Below, piece by piece: positions 43,341 to 55,260 of a stretch of 64,000 nucleotides of DNA. The stretch's first letter is position 1, and every line of letters begins with the position of its first letter. The notes beneath the pieces were generated by a model that saw nothing but the letters and a program-made list of their open reading frames with translations, was not told where the DNA came from and ran no database searches. The position numbers were made by a program, and so were the translations under genes. Source of the DNA: Codonopsis lanceolata (Eukaryota; Streptophyta; Magnoliopsida; Asterales; Campanulaceae); NCBI GenBank assembly GCA_013146195.2, contig CM028377.1:103569547-103633546 (forward strand), given 5' to 3'.

Positions 43341-44979
43341 GCCGTACCTAAGAAGACAAAAAAGAAGTCTCCAACTGCAGCAACGAAACTGAATTAAGAC
43401 CTCCAAAGGTGTTCAGCAAATTTAGGTACAAAGAAGTGAGCAAAAGCAAAAAAGCAAGTATAGATGTAACTGAAAATTGATTGTGGGGAAATGTTGAAGA
43501 ATATATGTGATAGGGATTAGATGTTTAAAGTAACTGAGGTTCAGAGTAACTCATTTTTTGCTCATCTCTTTTTGCTTCTCAATTATGTATATCTTTGTTC
43601 TGCAGTGTTAGTTAGACCAAACAGTTTACATACATCTCTGTTTTGTAAGGCAGCAATGTTGGCACACAGAAGTTACAGTGTTGGTTTTTGTAACAATTTG
43701 GTTTACTGGAAGGCAACAGTTGCACATTAATGGTTTTTGCAAACCTTTGACCCTAATGATATTGTTGCAATGGTTGGTTTGGTTTAAAGGAAGCAGACAG
43801 TGATTGTGTGTGGTTTGTTTTATTTTTCATGTTTTCTAATGGTTGGTTTGGTTTGAAACAGACACTCTTCCATGTTTTGCCTCTCTATTTAGCAATGGTT
43901 GGTTTAGGCAGCAGTTGCAAATTAATGGTTTTTGTCTCTCAGTTTTTGTAAACTTATGTTCTTGTTTTGATCATAATGTAATGATATTGTTGCAGTGGTT
44001 GGTTTGACTTAAAGGAAGCAAACAGTTAAAATTTGAAATCACAAACAATTAAAATTTGGCAGTTAAAATTTGCACAAACACATTACAATTCAAACACAAA
44101 CAATTAAAATTTGCACATACACATTACATAATGCTTCACCATTTTATTTTTTGTTCAGAATTTTGAAATCAACCAAGGCATTAACATTTTGGCAGTTACA
44201 TCCAATTTGAAGTATGATGCCATCAACACACTAATGAATATCATCATGATGATTATTGCCAGAACATACATCTTTGCTCTCCTCCCATATTATTGATCAA
44301 TACTACATTTCAACATCTTAATTTTTCCCTTTTCTTGGCACATTCCTTTTGAAGCCTGTCAAACTCTTTCTTCAATGTTCTTCCTTGAAGTCATGTTCTC
44401 TCTCTCTCAAATCCTTGATCAATTTCTTCAAATCATTAATCACTTCCATCACTTCCACTGATCTCTTTGTAAATTTGTCATCAACCCACAAATAGAAACC
44501 ACAATCATGTTCATCCTATAAGCAAAAAAAATATTAGGGTCTTGTGACAATAATGTTGGAGAGTAACAGAAAATACTACTACAACAGTTAGGGTTCTTGT
44601 AAAAAATTGGGGGGTTTTGTAAATAAATTAGGGTTCTTGTAAAAATCTCTAGCAAGAAGTTGCAATATTGCTTACCATATATCTAGGGCATCGAATGAAT
44701 CTTCATCCTGGGTTCTTCTCAGTCCCAGATGTAAATAGGGTCATAAGGTTACATCGACAAGTTTTATGGCGATATTCAGTAACAAAATCGGATTAGACCC
44801 TCCAAATGAAGACGAGCCTTCTAACCTTGATATCTACGTTGTTAACTATGTCTGGGCAGCTTCAATGATGAAAATTAGCTTCTTTGTTTGAAGATGAAAT
44901 TGGGTATTGGTACGTAGAGATGATGAAATGGGTGTAATTGATATGCATTGAGGGTATATAACTTACAAATGGTACAATT
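43341..44979 (+). other. 3' non-coding region of the MULE
   Basis: AT-rich, with several copies of ATGGTTGGTTTGG and GGAAGCAAACAG-type strings (43680-44050). No coding domain seen. A short CT run lies near 44400. Confidence 0.45.
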
Positions 44980-45164
44980 GTCCAATAACAGGGGCAAAAT
45001 AGGGAAATTACAAAAAAGTTAACGTCATTTTCTAACGTGCATTAGAAAATGAGCTCAGTTGCAACTGGACAAAAGTTAGCTGGCCAAAATAGATATTTCA
45101 AACTTTCGGTGGCCGAATTACAAAAAAGTGGGAAAATTGGGTGGCCCAATTGTGTGTTTTACCC
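44980..45164 (+). repeat. Right terminal inverted repeat of the MULE
   Basis: On the minus strand the end reads GGGTAAAACACACAATTGGG followed by CCACC, the layout typical of plant MULE ends (GGGTAAA...). It runs to GGGGCAAAATAGGGAAATTA near 44985. The left TIR is not in the window, so the length is estimated. Confidence 0.65.
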
Positions 45165-45857
45165 AAATTTATTCAATAACAGTATCAAAACAACATTGGT
45201 AATGCAAGCAATCGGTGCAATACAGTGTACCCGTACAAGATTGGGGAGTTTCCGGTTGATCATCACAGGTTTAGGATTGTGATTAAGTTGTATTGTAAGC
45301 GTAAATTAACTTGGAGACTGATACGTTGGGTACACACATCTGTAAAAGATCTTTATGACTATGCCTAGCAGACCGGAGGAAGCGCCATGGTGATCTAGTA
45401 CAAAGGGGTTGTGTTAATTCACAGGGACTATTGAAATTTTCTTATAGGTTTGGAGAAAGAGTTAGTATTAAGAAACTACTGCTGACTGAGAGTATTGTAC
45501 TTTTGAGTACAAAACAAATGGAGAAGAAGTCGAAATGACTTTTTCTCTTTACTTTACTTTCCTGAAAAAAATGGGTAGAGCATGCGAGAGAGAAAACGAT
45601 GAGGCTTAGTCGGATGTGAAGAAGACGGGCAATATTGGAAAAAATTATAAAAGTGGACTTAAGCGGTTACAATTTCATTTTAGGAAAGTGTACCGGCCCG
45701 CAATTAATCCTTAGTATTTTGGTGTAATAGTTTTTCAAGCATTAATTCAGAAATACAATCTCTTTTTGTCGAATTCTGTGTGGTCCATCTCTCTCACACC
45801 TCCGGCCACCACGATTAATGGTGGTGGTCCGGCATCATCCACATGCAAAAATTAACA
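45165..45857 (+). repeat. Copia-type LTR end (left boundary uncertain)
   Basis: The LTR ends AATTAACA at 45857, next to a copia primer site. A TATA-like TATAAAAGTGG lies at about 45647. A start near 45330-45415 (TGT sites) is possible. The first 165 bases may be unrelated flank. No copia coding region follows. Confidence 0.5.
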
Positions 45858-45869
45858 TGGTATCAGAGC
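45858..45869 (+). other. Copia primer-binding site (initiator tRNA-Met type)
   Basis: TGGTATCAGAGC is the standard Ty1/copia primer-binding sequence in plants. It follows the LTR end directly. Confidence 0.85.
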
Positions 45870-46021
45870 ATCAATTATGATTCAATTCTTCTTCCGCTAA
45901 AACAACTCTGTTCCTTTTGAAAATCAATTTCATCTGACCGATTCGAAAATCAAAATCTGAAAATCTCCATTTCATTTGTAATATCTCATACCGCCGTTTC
46001 TGTAGATCTAGAGAGCCGTCA

Positions 46022-46276
46022 ATGCCAACGATTGCCGGTAATCAATTGGCCCGATCCAACGGCGGATCCTCCCCTCAGAAACGGAGGTTAAGATCCAATT
46101 CGACCGTCGAAGATGATTTGATTTGTACAACTCCGTCGAAGCCATGCTCTTCTTTGACACGAAAATCGCCTTGTCAGTGCCTCAATGCCAGTCCAATCAA
46201 AGCATTCAATCATAGATGTCGAGAGAGAGAGAGAGAGAGTCATGAACGTGAACGTAGGAAGGCAGAGCTGCTATGA
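46022..46276 (+). pseudogene. First-exon fragment resembling plant CDC6 (tentative)
   Basis: The 84-residue frame begins MPTIAGNQ, then SSPQKRRLRSNS, TPSKPCSS and KSPCQCLNASP. From memory, plant CDC6 replication-licensing proteins start MPAIAG and have SPQK/RRLRS, TP and KSPRRC-type motifs in this order. The frame then runs into a (GA)n repeat and stops. Nothing of the AAA+ ATPase follows, so at best it is a detached first exon. The 5' side has a short leader and, 150 bases upstream, a copia primer site. Confidence 0.4.
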
Positions 46277-46879
46277 TCTTGCTTGTTCGTCGCCATTCTC
46301 ACCCAAGGTTTTTCGTTCCGACGACTCAGATCTCTTTCAATAACTCTCAATTTTCTTACTATATTCTTTATTAGATCTATATATTTGTATTTTTGCATAT
46401 TGAGAATTGGATTTCAAGGATTGGGAAATTCTTGAAAATCACCGAGTTAGGGCTTCTGAGTTGACTCAACTCGTACACACTAATCTCTTTTGCATTCATA
46501 AGGTTAGGATGTGAAGATGGAATTGGTTCATAGACGCTATCATTTTCCGATTTGTGGGTCCTATGAAAAACATAACTGATCTTATGTAAGCCCCTCTTAA
46601 GTATGTTTCTTGAATTTATATGGTTACCCTGGAGCCTTTCATTGGTATTGCTCGTGTCATTTTGAGTTTACTTGCTTGCTTTACAAATTTGGAGAATTCT
46701 GAAGTGATTGATGCCTAAATTTAGGCACTATATTGAATTGTGTTCCTAGATGCTCAGTTGAGAATTATTGTTACCGACCAAAGTCGAACAGTGACTTGAC
46801 GGGAATTTTACTATGTGGACGATATTCAATTCACATTCTTGGATTATGGAAGTACTCTTTGCGGACATAAAAGTTCGAT
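46277..46879. other. Non-coding DNA, possible intron or flank
   Basis: T-rich with no recognised domain or repeat until the segmental repeat begins. Confidence 0.35.
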
Positions 46880-47784
46880 TTAAGCTACTCAAGGATTGGC
46901 TCGTGTTTGGGCTTCACAAAATTTACTACAAATGTTCGGGGTGAACCCTTTATGAGCTTCGAACAACTTGCTTGTTAAAGATTGTTTCTGTAATTGTTCA
47001 AGAAAAGATGAAAAGTAATTGTTCAACTTGAAAAAACAACAAGAACACATAAAGAAACAAGTTAATGATAAGTGGCAAGAAACAAAACACAAAACCAATT
47101 GGCAAACAAGAAACATTGTATTGTAAGCTAGAGTTCGGACATACCAACATCAAACATGAATGCTACTGAAGCTAATAGTCATCATCTTATATATTGATCA
47201 TAAAAGCTTTGGTTTATAAAAGACTCCTTGCTGTCTTTATGTTTTGCAAGGTTTATTAAAAGAGTTTTAATTAAAATGTTCGCATTAAGGATATGTTTTT
47301 TATTAATCAAGTCTTCTCTGTTTTTGATTAATCAAAGGTTTTCAATTTAATCAAATACGAGTCTTGATTTTAATGGTGCTTAGTAATTCTTTCATCTTAA
47401 TGATTTCTTCTTCTCTGTTTCTCCGGGCATTTGAAATATACAAGGAAGAAAGAATCAACATCATTAACCAGACAATGAGATGCTTACACACAAGGGTTAT
47501 AGAAGTACACTAGAAAGGAAGAAGATCAACTTATCTGGAACCTTGTGTCAAACCATTGAACATTTTGGCTGTAATTATCGATAAACACGAAGATGAATCT
47601 ACCCGAAAAAAGTTACCTCTAGAAGACACCAAGGGGATTGGACAGCAGCTGAAAACAAGAGTAATGACTACTTTGAAGAGTTCACTAAATGGCATAATTC
47701 GTTCACATTGTCAATTGTTAAACACTTGTTAGATACACTCATGTAAAACCGCTGGCATGATAGAGTGGCGACATGAATAAGTAT

Positions 47785-48200
47785 GATATAAAACAAAACG
47801 TCAAAGCAGGTGATGCATCCTTTGTATACAAGGAGTATACATATTATTAACAAATTCTACAAAAGAATAATTAGTCAAAATAGTCTCCGAAGACTCGAAA
47901 CACCAAAGAAATAGAGTGCAAAACATGGTGTCAAAATAGAACTCTCCTCATTCTCAAACGCCCTTTTATTTCTCTCCCCCCAAATAGTCCACACCACAGC
48001 TAAAGGAATCGTTTCCCCCAAGAAAAATTCCTCATTTTCCTCTTATAAATAGATCAACTCAGCGACACATCTTTAAATGAGCTACGCATCACCCACACAA
48101 TCTTTAACATTCCCATAATCAAATCCCAAAGATGCCTAGCCACTGGCCACTGAACAAATGATTCACACTTTCTTCATCGGATTTCCACAAGAAACAAAAT
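47785..48200 (-). pseudogene. LINE ORF2 tail (zf-RVT end), fragment
   Basis: Translated on the minus strand in several frames, 48200-47870 shows SDEESVNHLF, a tryptophan-rich helix region, then AVVWTIWGERNKRAFENEE, the usual ending of plant LINE reverse transcriptase (zf-RVT) proteins. Frameshifts and stops are present. It is unrelated in sequence to the LINE at 24.6 kb. The 5' part of the LINE is absent, as in typical 5'-truncated insertions. Confidence 0.65.
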
Positions 48201-49075
48201 CAATAAAAAAGAGAGAAAAATCAAAGAAATGAAAAATCTTATAATCAAACAAATGAAAAATTAAGAATAATCAAATAAATTTTAAAAATGAAAAGAATAG
48301 AAAATTAAGATAGAAAAACAAAATCAATAAAAGAACATAAAGAAAGCAGATAAAAGAGACCAAAAAATCCAGAAATGAAAAGAATTGAGAAAATCAAGAA
48401 AAGAAAATAACATAAAATCAAGCAAAGAAAAGAATAAAATCAAGAAAGAAATGAAAAGAAGCAAAAAGAAAGTCAAGAAAAGTAAATAAGAAAAAAAGAG
48501 AAAAGAAATAAAAAAAATGTAAGAAAAACACCTAGAAAATCATTAAAAGAAAATCAAGGAAAGAAAAGAAACAAAATCAATAATAGAAAACCAAGAAATG
48601 AAAAGAAAACAAGGAAAGAAAAGAATCAAAATCAAGACTAGAAATCCAAGAAAAAAAAAGACACAAAAAGACACGAAAAATAAGACATCAAGAAACAAAA
48701 CAAAAATCAAGGAAAAGGTAGAAAACAAAATTACAAATAAAACGAAATAAAAATTAAAAAATGAAAAGAGAAAGAAAAGCCAAGAAGAAAAAATATAATA
48801 AAAAAGAATTGAAAAGAACAGAAAATCAAAAAAGAAACAAAATGAAGAAAAGAAAGAAAGAAAAGATAAATAAGATAAAAAAGATAACAAAGTATATCAA
48901 AAGAATTAAAGAAAATCAGGAGAAAAATCAAGAATAGAAAACCAAGAAATAAAAAAGAAAACAAAAAAGGTGATAAGAAGAAGAAATCAAGAAAAGAAAA
49001 GATAATCAAGAAAGAAATAGAAAGTATCAAGATAAGAAAACAAAAGAAAATCAAGAAAGAGAAGAAAATCAAGTC
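48200..49075 (+). repeat. Purine-rich tract 1 (GAAAATCAAGAAAAG-type)
   Basis: Nearly 900 bases in which the plus strand is mostly A and G with scattered TC. It is built from variants of GAAAATCAAGAAAAGAAA. Part of it (about 48535-48660) aligns with the second tract at 54165-54290, so they share descent. Confidence 0.85.
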
Positions 49076-51600
49076 ATAATTGTTGGCTCCATGATTTGTC
49101 ACTTTTGTTCGTACATTTAAAGCCTCGATGGAAAATTCCATCACAAAATTTCTGTAATTCATTTGTTTTCCATCCCAAAATTTTCAATAGTTCAAGAAAC
49201 ATGAGAAATAACCTAAAGAGGAGAGTAACGAATACTCGAAAGAGTTCAGTCATTGGACGAATTTGTAGTCATATATTGTAACAATAACATGTCAACTGCC
49301 AGATAAAGTGGCGAGACGAAATAATAATAGTTGCTTCGAGAAAAGATGTAAAGTAATTATTCAACTTGATAAAACAGCCAGAAATAAACAAACAAGCTAT
49401 TGATAAGTGGCATCAAATCGAAAACAAAACAAAGAACTAATTGGCAGTACAAGAAACATTCCATTGTAAGCTAGAGTGTGCGCAAACTAACATCGAGCGT
49501 GAGTGCTACTACAACTTCGATAATCATGGGCCCATATTAAGCTTTGGGTTGCAAGAGTTTCTTTCTGGGTTTCTTAGTAGTCTTTATGTTTTTTGCATGG
49601 CTTATTTGTGGTAATGGAGATGTTTTTGAATAATCATTTGTCTTCTCTCTTCTGCAGCATAATGCATGTGCATTTGTCTTCTCTCTTCTGCAGACTATAT
49701 GAAATACATACAATTATGTGTTCGTGTAATGTGAGTTTATATTTGAAATCTTTGTCTGAATTGAGTTGGGATTGAATTGTGTTAGATTCAGGTCGATATG
49801 TTTTTAAGAAATTGGGAGATTAGTAGTTTTTTTTTTAAATGATTGTGAGAGTGATCAGAATGAAATATAAGGGTTTTTTAACTTCAATTATGAGTTCGAG
49901 TGTAATGTGAGAGTTTATAGTTGAAATCTTTGTCTGAATTGAGTTGGGATTGAATTGAATTGGGAGATTAGTAGTTTTTTAATGATTGTGAGAGTGATCA
50001 GATTGAAATATATAAGGGTTTTCTTAATCAAATATGAATCCTGATTTTAATTATTCCTTCTTCTCTGTTGTGCACAACATTTGAAATCTGCGAGGAAAAA
50101 AGAATCAACGCATTAATGAGACAATGAAATGCTGCAAGGGTTATAGAAGTAACGCTTGAAAGGAAGAACATGAACTTAACTGGAATCTCATGCCAAACTA
50201 TTGAACTTTTTGGATGATCATAAAAAAAATGCCAAAGAACAATTTTTTAAATGGATGATGACAGCCACAGAAGACCCTCTTGCATTGGAAATCTCACCTA
50301 TATCACAACTTCACCATCAGATTAAAAGAGCTAAAAAAGCACATTAATGTAATTATTTCGTTAGATTTCATCAAGTTTCGAGCACAAACTCAAGTAATTG
50401 GTCTAGAAAAGAACAGATTATTTAATGCAATCAAATTTGTACCTAGAGTGCATTTTAGCTGTCTTGATAAACAGGAAGCTGAGTCTACCTGGAAAAAGTT
50501 ACCTCCAAAAGACTCTGAGGGGATTGGACTGCAGCTGGGTTCATTCCATTGACAAACACTATGGATCCAAAAATAGCTAACTTACCTCTTCTTCCGTGTA
50601 AAGTGAATTCCAACAAAAGAGAACACACATATCAGCACTTCAACACTTTCTTTCCACACACAGCACCATAAGGGCAAGCACCATTAGGGTAGGCAGGCAG
50701 GATGGTTATACTCACAAATAGACTTATGATTTTGTGTGATTCGAGGCATAATTGTTGGCTGTGAGATTTCTCGATTTTGTTTGTATAGTTAGTGACTACT
50801 CTGAAATTTCCATGTCAAAGGTTTTCGTGATTCAATTGGTTTTCTGCCCAAAAATTTTATTAGTTCAAGAAACATAGTAAAAAAACTGAAAAGGCTAATG
50901 ACTAAAATGTAAAGTTCATTCATTGGCAGAATTCGTGCCAATTATTAGACACATTTATGTGAAACCGCTGGCAAGATAGAGTGGTGACAAGAAATAATAA
51001 CCACTCACTCCACTGTAACTGGATCAAGGTTAAGATATATCCCAACGCAATGGAGATAATAAAAGTTGCTTCGAGACAAGATGAAAGGTAATTGTTCAAC
51101 TTGAAAAACCAGCAAGAACATATAAAGAAACAAGCTAATGACAAGTGGCATGTAACAAGAAACAAAAAACAGAACCAATTGGCAAACAAGAAACATTGCA
51201 TTGTAAGATAGAGTTCGGACACACCAACATCGAACATGAAGCTGATAATCATCAGCTTATATATTGACCATAAAAGCTTTGGTTTAAAAGATTCTTTCTG
51301 GGTTTATAAAAGATTCTTTTTGGGTTTATAAAAATAGCAAGTCTTTTTGTTTTGCAGGGTTTATTTGAGAATTTTAATTCAAATGTTCTCAGTAAAGGAT
51401 CTGTTTTTGATTAATCTATTGTCTTCTCTGTTCTGCAGCATAAAGCATCTTTTTTTGTTAGTTACTTGTCTTCTTTGTGCTGCAGAGTATTTGAAACCCC
51501 GACCAGGAAAAGAATAAGCTTCAATAATGTGTTAGGGCTGTAATTTGAGAGTTTCTATTTGATATCTGTGTCTGAATTGAGTTTGGGAAGGAATTCTATT

Positions 51601-52229
51601 AGATTCAAGTTAATGTGTTTCAAGTTAATAAAGCAAATGCAAAGTTTCATATTAATGGAAGGAAGTGCACTTCGTCAGTTAACAGTTTCTGTACAAGGAG
51701 TTTCAACAAAAGTATACTCAGAAAAGATAATTCAGAAGTAAGATTACAGCACAAGTAATGATCAAATTAACATCAATAAATCAAAAGGAAACAGATATAT
51801 CTTGCAATCATACATAATCTAACAGATATATCATCTTTGAGATTTGTTTCGAACAGGATGTCATAAAATGTCAACATTTATGCTAAAAGTGTAACCATAT
51901 AACTATAAGTGAACTCTTAAATCTTGATAATGTTAAGATTCAAGTAACTAATGAATAATTCACTGCTTCCATGCTTACATGATTACGCACAAATCAAAGA
52001 TTTGCAGGTTAGATCTTCAGTTAACAACAATTACCATTTGAAGCTGGGTTTTCTTTTTTATTTTCCTTTTTTTTAATAAGATTGAAGTTGGGTTTCAATA
52101 GCATGAAAATATATGATGAACAAAAAAGAATACAAACAGATGCAACATGGACTGATTGAAAACACATGTACAGAGAAACAACAGGTAAAAACTAATTGGC
52201 CAAAATTTGTATTTTAAGAAAAACTCACT
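51601..52229. other. AT-rich DNA without recognised features
   Basis: No supported gene or repeat. It precedes the last visible exon of the kinase pseudogene on the minus strand, so it may include its former 3' flank. Confidence 0.4.
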
Positions 52230-52427
52230 TCACTTTTCAAAGGATCTGTTGAAGTTTGACGTTCAGCCGGATCAATTGCAAGAAGGGTCTCAATTGATGG
52301 CAATGATGAAGGTGGAAAACATTGAATATCTCTGTTATGCATCATTCATAATGTAGTCAGGGTTTAAATACTGATGCATGAGGTAGCTTTGATGATTTCA
52401 AATTTTCTTAGGAAGGGGGGAACCACA

Positions 52428-52868
52428 TAACTTGAAGATTATATGTAGCTGCTCCACCTGGTTGACATTTAGCATATTTCATATAGCAAGAAACAAATTG
52501 CATAAGTAGAAGAAAATCTCTCTAGCACTCTCTATCTATCTCTCTCTCCTCCCTTGCCAAGGGGACCCACATAACTTGAAGATTATATGTAGCTGCTCCA
52601 CCTGGTTGACATTAAGCATATTGCATATAGCAGGAAACAAATTGCATAAACAGAAGAAAATCTCTCTCAATCTCTCTCTCTCTTCTCCCTTGCCTAATAA
52701 CGAGGACCTTGTACAGCGTTACATGACAACATGACTATGTTTCTTTGAAATAAATGATCACATGTAAGTAAATAGAGCTTGAGACGAAAAGAATATGCAG
52801 TTTGCATTCAGATACATCATTCCATGCGTTCTTGCAATGGAACGGATTAAAGTCAGAGTTTGAAATTC

Positions 52869-52909
<41 letters not shown>

Positions 52910-53108
52910 TCTCTCTCACTCTTCTCCCTTGCCTAAGAACGTAAAGGACCTTGTACAGCAGTACATGACAACATGACCATGTTTCTTTGAAATACATGAT
53001 CACATGTAAGTAAATAGAGCTTGAGACGAAGAAAATATGCAGTTTGCATTCAGATACATCATACCATATGTTCTTGCAATGGAACGGATTAAAGTCAGTT
53101 TGAAATTA
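52428..53108. repeat. Two tandem duplications with CT/CA microsatellites
   Basis: Block A with CACATAACTTGAAGATTATA occurs at about 52428 and 52570. Block B with GGACCTTGTACAGC and ATGCAGTTTGCATTCAGATA occurs at about 52700-52868 and 52940-53108. (CT)n and (CA)n runs lie at 52868-52920. They fall within a former intron of the kinase. Confidence 0.85.
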
Positions 53109-53383
53109 CCTCTGTGCGATCAGGCATGACCGGCTTTCCCGCCAATAATTAAAAAGCAACCCACCGTCCACAGGTCAACACCTACATTATAGTAAGTGGA
53201 CCCAAGAAGCAGCTCTGGGGGTCGATACCATAGAGTAACCACCCGACTAGTCAGCGGCTGCTTGCAACTGGGGTCAACGAAGGAAGCTGAGCCAAAATCA
53301 GTAATTTTAAGAATCCCCTGTTTATTAAGAAGAAGATTAGATCCCTTAATATCTGGATGCAATACATGGCATTTGTGACAATG

Positions 53384-53690
53384 TTCAAGCCCAGACAGTA
53401 GCTGATGAATGTAACACTTGACCTACGACAGAGAGGCATGTCACACTGAAATGATATTCACCAAAAAGGAATTCAATTACTTTCAGAAAATCTAACCTGA
53501 GGCTCTGTGAACTTGCTTGATGGCACGGTTCATGAGCCAGTTCAAGCCCAGACAGTAGCTGATGAATGTAACACTTGACCTAACACAGAGAGGCATGTCA
53601 CACTGAAATGATATTCACCAAAAAGGAATTCAATTACTTTCAGAAAATCTAACCTGAGGCTCTGTGAACTTTCATGAGCCAATTCATCCA
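53384..53690. repeat. 157-bp duplication across a kinase exon-intron-exon junction
   Basis: TTCAAGCCCAGACAGTAGCT starts at 53384 and again at 53541. Each copy holds the beginning of one exon, an ~75-bp intron and the end of the preceding exon. The two copies differ at few positions. Confidence 0.9.
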
Positions 53691-54008
53691 AATAAACATT
53701 CAAACACAAGATAAATACTAATAGGCATCTTTGATGTCACTACATCTTCCAATTTTATTACATTGGGGCTCTCGGCGTGAACTTTATACTCTCTGGCTCC
53801 AAACTGTCAAACCTTCTTCTGTGTGACAATGTTTCCTGTTATAGTATCCCTAGCTTTGTACATTAATCTATAAACCCCTTGCCCAATCTAATCACAAAAA
53901 TGAAAACCATAATCAAATACGAAGCTAATTCTGACACAAAAGCACAATTTGAAGTTTACTACAAAAACATGCCTTGTCTAGTTTTTCAACACTATCTGCC
54001 CGACGAAA

Positions 54009-55260
54009 ATCAAGAATATAAAAGAAATCACGAATGAAAGGAAAAGAAAAGAAACAAAAAGAAAATCAAGAATAACTTGAAGCCGAAGAAGATTAAGCAA
54101 AGAAAAGAAAATAAGAAAAAGAAATCCAGAAAATAAAAAAGTAAAGAAAATCACCTAGCAAATTATTAAAATAAAATTAAGGAAAGAAAAGAAACCAATA
54201 ATAGAAAACCAAGAAATGAAAAGAAAACAGGGAAAGAAAATAATCAAAATCATGACTAGAAATGTAAAGAAAAGAAAACCACAAAACAAAAATCAGGAAA
54301 AAAGTAGAAAATAAAGTGAAAAACAGGAAAGAAATATAAATTAAGAAATGAAAAGAGAAACAAAAATCAAAGAAAATAACGAAACAAAAATAAAGAAAAA
54401 AAATTGTAAAGAATAGAAAATCAAAAAAAAATATGAAAGAAAGGAAAATAAAATATACAAAAAGATAATACAAAAAAGAAAAATAATATAAAAAAACTAA
54501 AGAAAATACAACAAAATAAACAAAATCATGAAAGCAAAATCAAGGGATAGAAAACCAAGAAATGAAAAGAAAACAAAAAAAATGATAAGAAAAAAATCAA
54601 GAAAAGAAAAGAAAATCGAGGAAGAAAGCAAATAACAAAATAAGAAAAGCAAATCAAGAAACAACAATCAAGAAAAAAGACGAAAATAAATGAAATATAC
54701 AAAATAAGAAAAGATAATCAAAGAGAAGGAAAAATCAAAGAAAAGAAAAATGAAGACCAATCCGATAAATTGAAAAAGGACAAAAAAAAGGAAAATAAAA
54801 TCAAGAAAAAATAATCGAGAAAAAGCAGAAATGAAGAAATGGAAGAAAGAAAATAAAAGAGACAAAAAGATAATCTAGAATGGAAAAGAACAACAACAAA
54901 TTAAAAATAATATATCAAAAAAATTAAAGAAAATGCAGGAAACTAAAAGAAAATCATGAAAAAAAAAATCAAGGCAAGAAAAGAAACAAAATTCTTAAAT
55001 AAAAAAAAACAATGACAAGAAAATCAAATATGAAAATCAAAATATGAAAAGAAAAGCAAATCAAGAAAGAAAGGAAAAGAAAAGAAAAGAAACAAAAAAA
55101 AATTCAAGAATGTAAAGAAAATCACCTAGGAAATCATTAAAAGAAAATCAAGGAAAGACAATCACGAAAAAGATAAAAAAGAAATCCCCAAAAAGCACAA
55201 TAAAGAAATGGAAAGGTAGTGCCTAAAACTAACAATCAAAAGGAAAGACAATCACTAGAA
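54009..55260 (+). repeat. Purine-rich tract 2 (homologous to tract 1)
   Basis: About 1.25 kb of A/G-dominated sequence made from GAAAATCAAGAAAAG-type strings. It cuts off the kinase pseudogene at its N-terminal exon. ATCACCTAG-AAATCATTAAAA recurs at about 54150 and 55120 and is also in tract 1 (about 48530). Confidence 0.85.

Larger units (their letters stand above)
38593..45164 (+). mobile_element. Mutator-like element (MULE), left end lost, split by a solo LTR
   Basis: It consists of transposase sequence at 38593-38988 and 42797-43340, a non-coding 3' region, and a terminal repeat that ends in TGTGTTTTACCC at 45164. The left side was cut when the Ogre-like LTR inserted at 38592. The 3.8 kb LTR at 38989-42796 interrupts the transposase with a clean duplication. 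Confidence 0.8.
46880..51600. repeat. Three diverged copies of a segmental repeat
   Basis: A block with GTAATTGTTCAACTTGA, GCAAACAAGAAACATT and AAAGCTTTGGTTTA occurs at about 46990-47235, 49345-49600 and 51070-51300. Further shared blocks keep the same order: TTAGTTCAAGAAACAT and ACCGCTGGCA upstream; CTTCTCTGTTCTGCAG, GTCTGAATTGAGTT and GGGTTATAGAAGTA downstream. Copy 2 carries an internal ~176-bp duplication (49726-50010). The LINE tail and first purine tract lie between copies 1 and 2. Minus-strand open frames in it are not conserved as protein. Confidence 0.75.
52230..54008 (-). pseudogene. CDK-like Ser/Thr protein kinase pseudogene with introns
   Basis: Exons on the minus strand: 54008-53973 (RRADSVEKLDK, GC splice donor); 53887-53654 (IGQGVYRLMYKARD, a TGA, then out-of-frame remnants, PNVIKLEDVVTSKMPISIYL); 53422-53110 (VKCYIHQLLSGLEHCH, HPDIKGSN, DFGSAS, TSRVVTLWYRPPELLLG, VDLWTVGC); 52331-52230 (CFPPSSLPSIETLLAIDPAE). 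The order matches plant CDK-like kinases of the At1g54610 type. The catalytic HRD is HPD, a short deletion after VGC shifts the frame, and the exons between 53110 and 52331 are missing. Introns show it is not a processed copy. Confidence 0.88.

Noticed and set aside
45858..45869. tRNA gene at the copia primer site
   Set aside because: Only the 12-base complement of the tRNA 3' end is present; there is no cloverleaf.
48543..49162. Open frames on the minus strand rich in Phe, Leu and Ser
   Set aside because: They are readings of the purine-rich tract on its pyrimidine strand. The composition explains the residues; there is no domain or start context. The same holds for 54177-54865.
50280..50552. 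90-codon open frame (YHNFTIRLKELKKH...)
   Set aside because: Partly within the segmental repeat; related copies do not keep it open, and no family is recognised.
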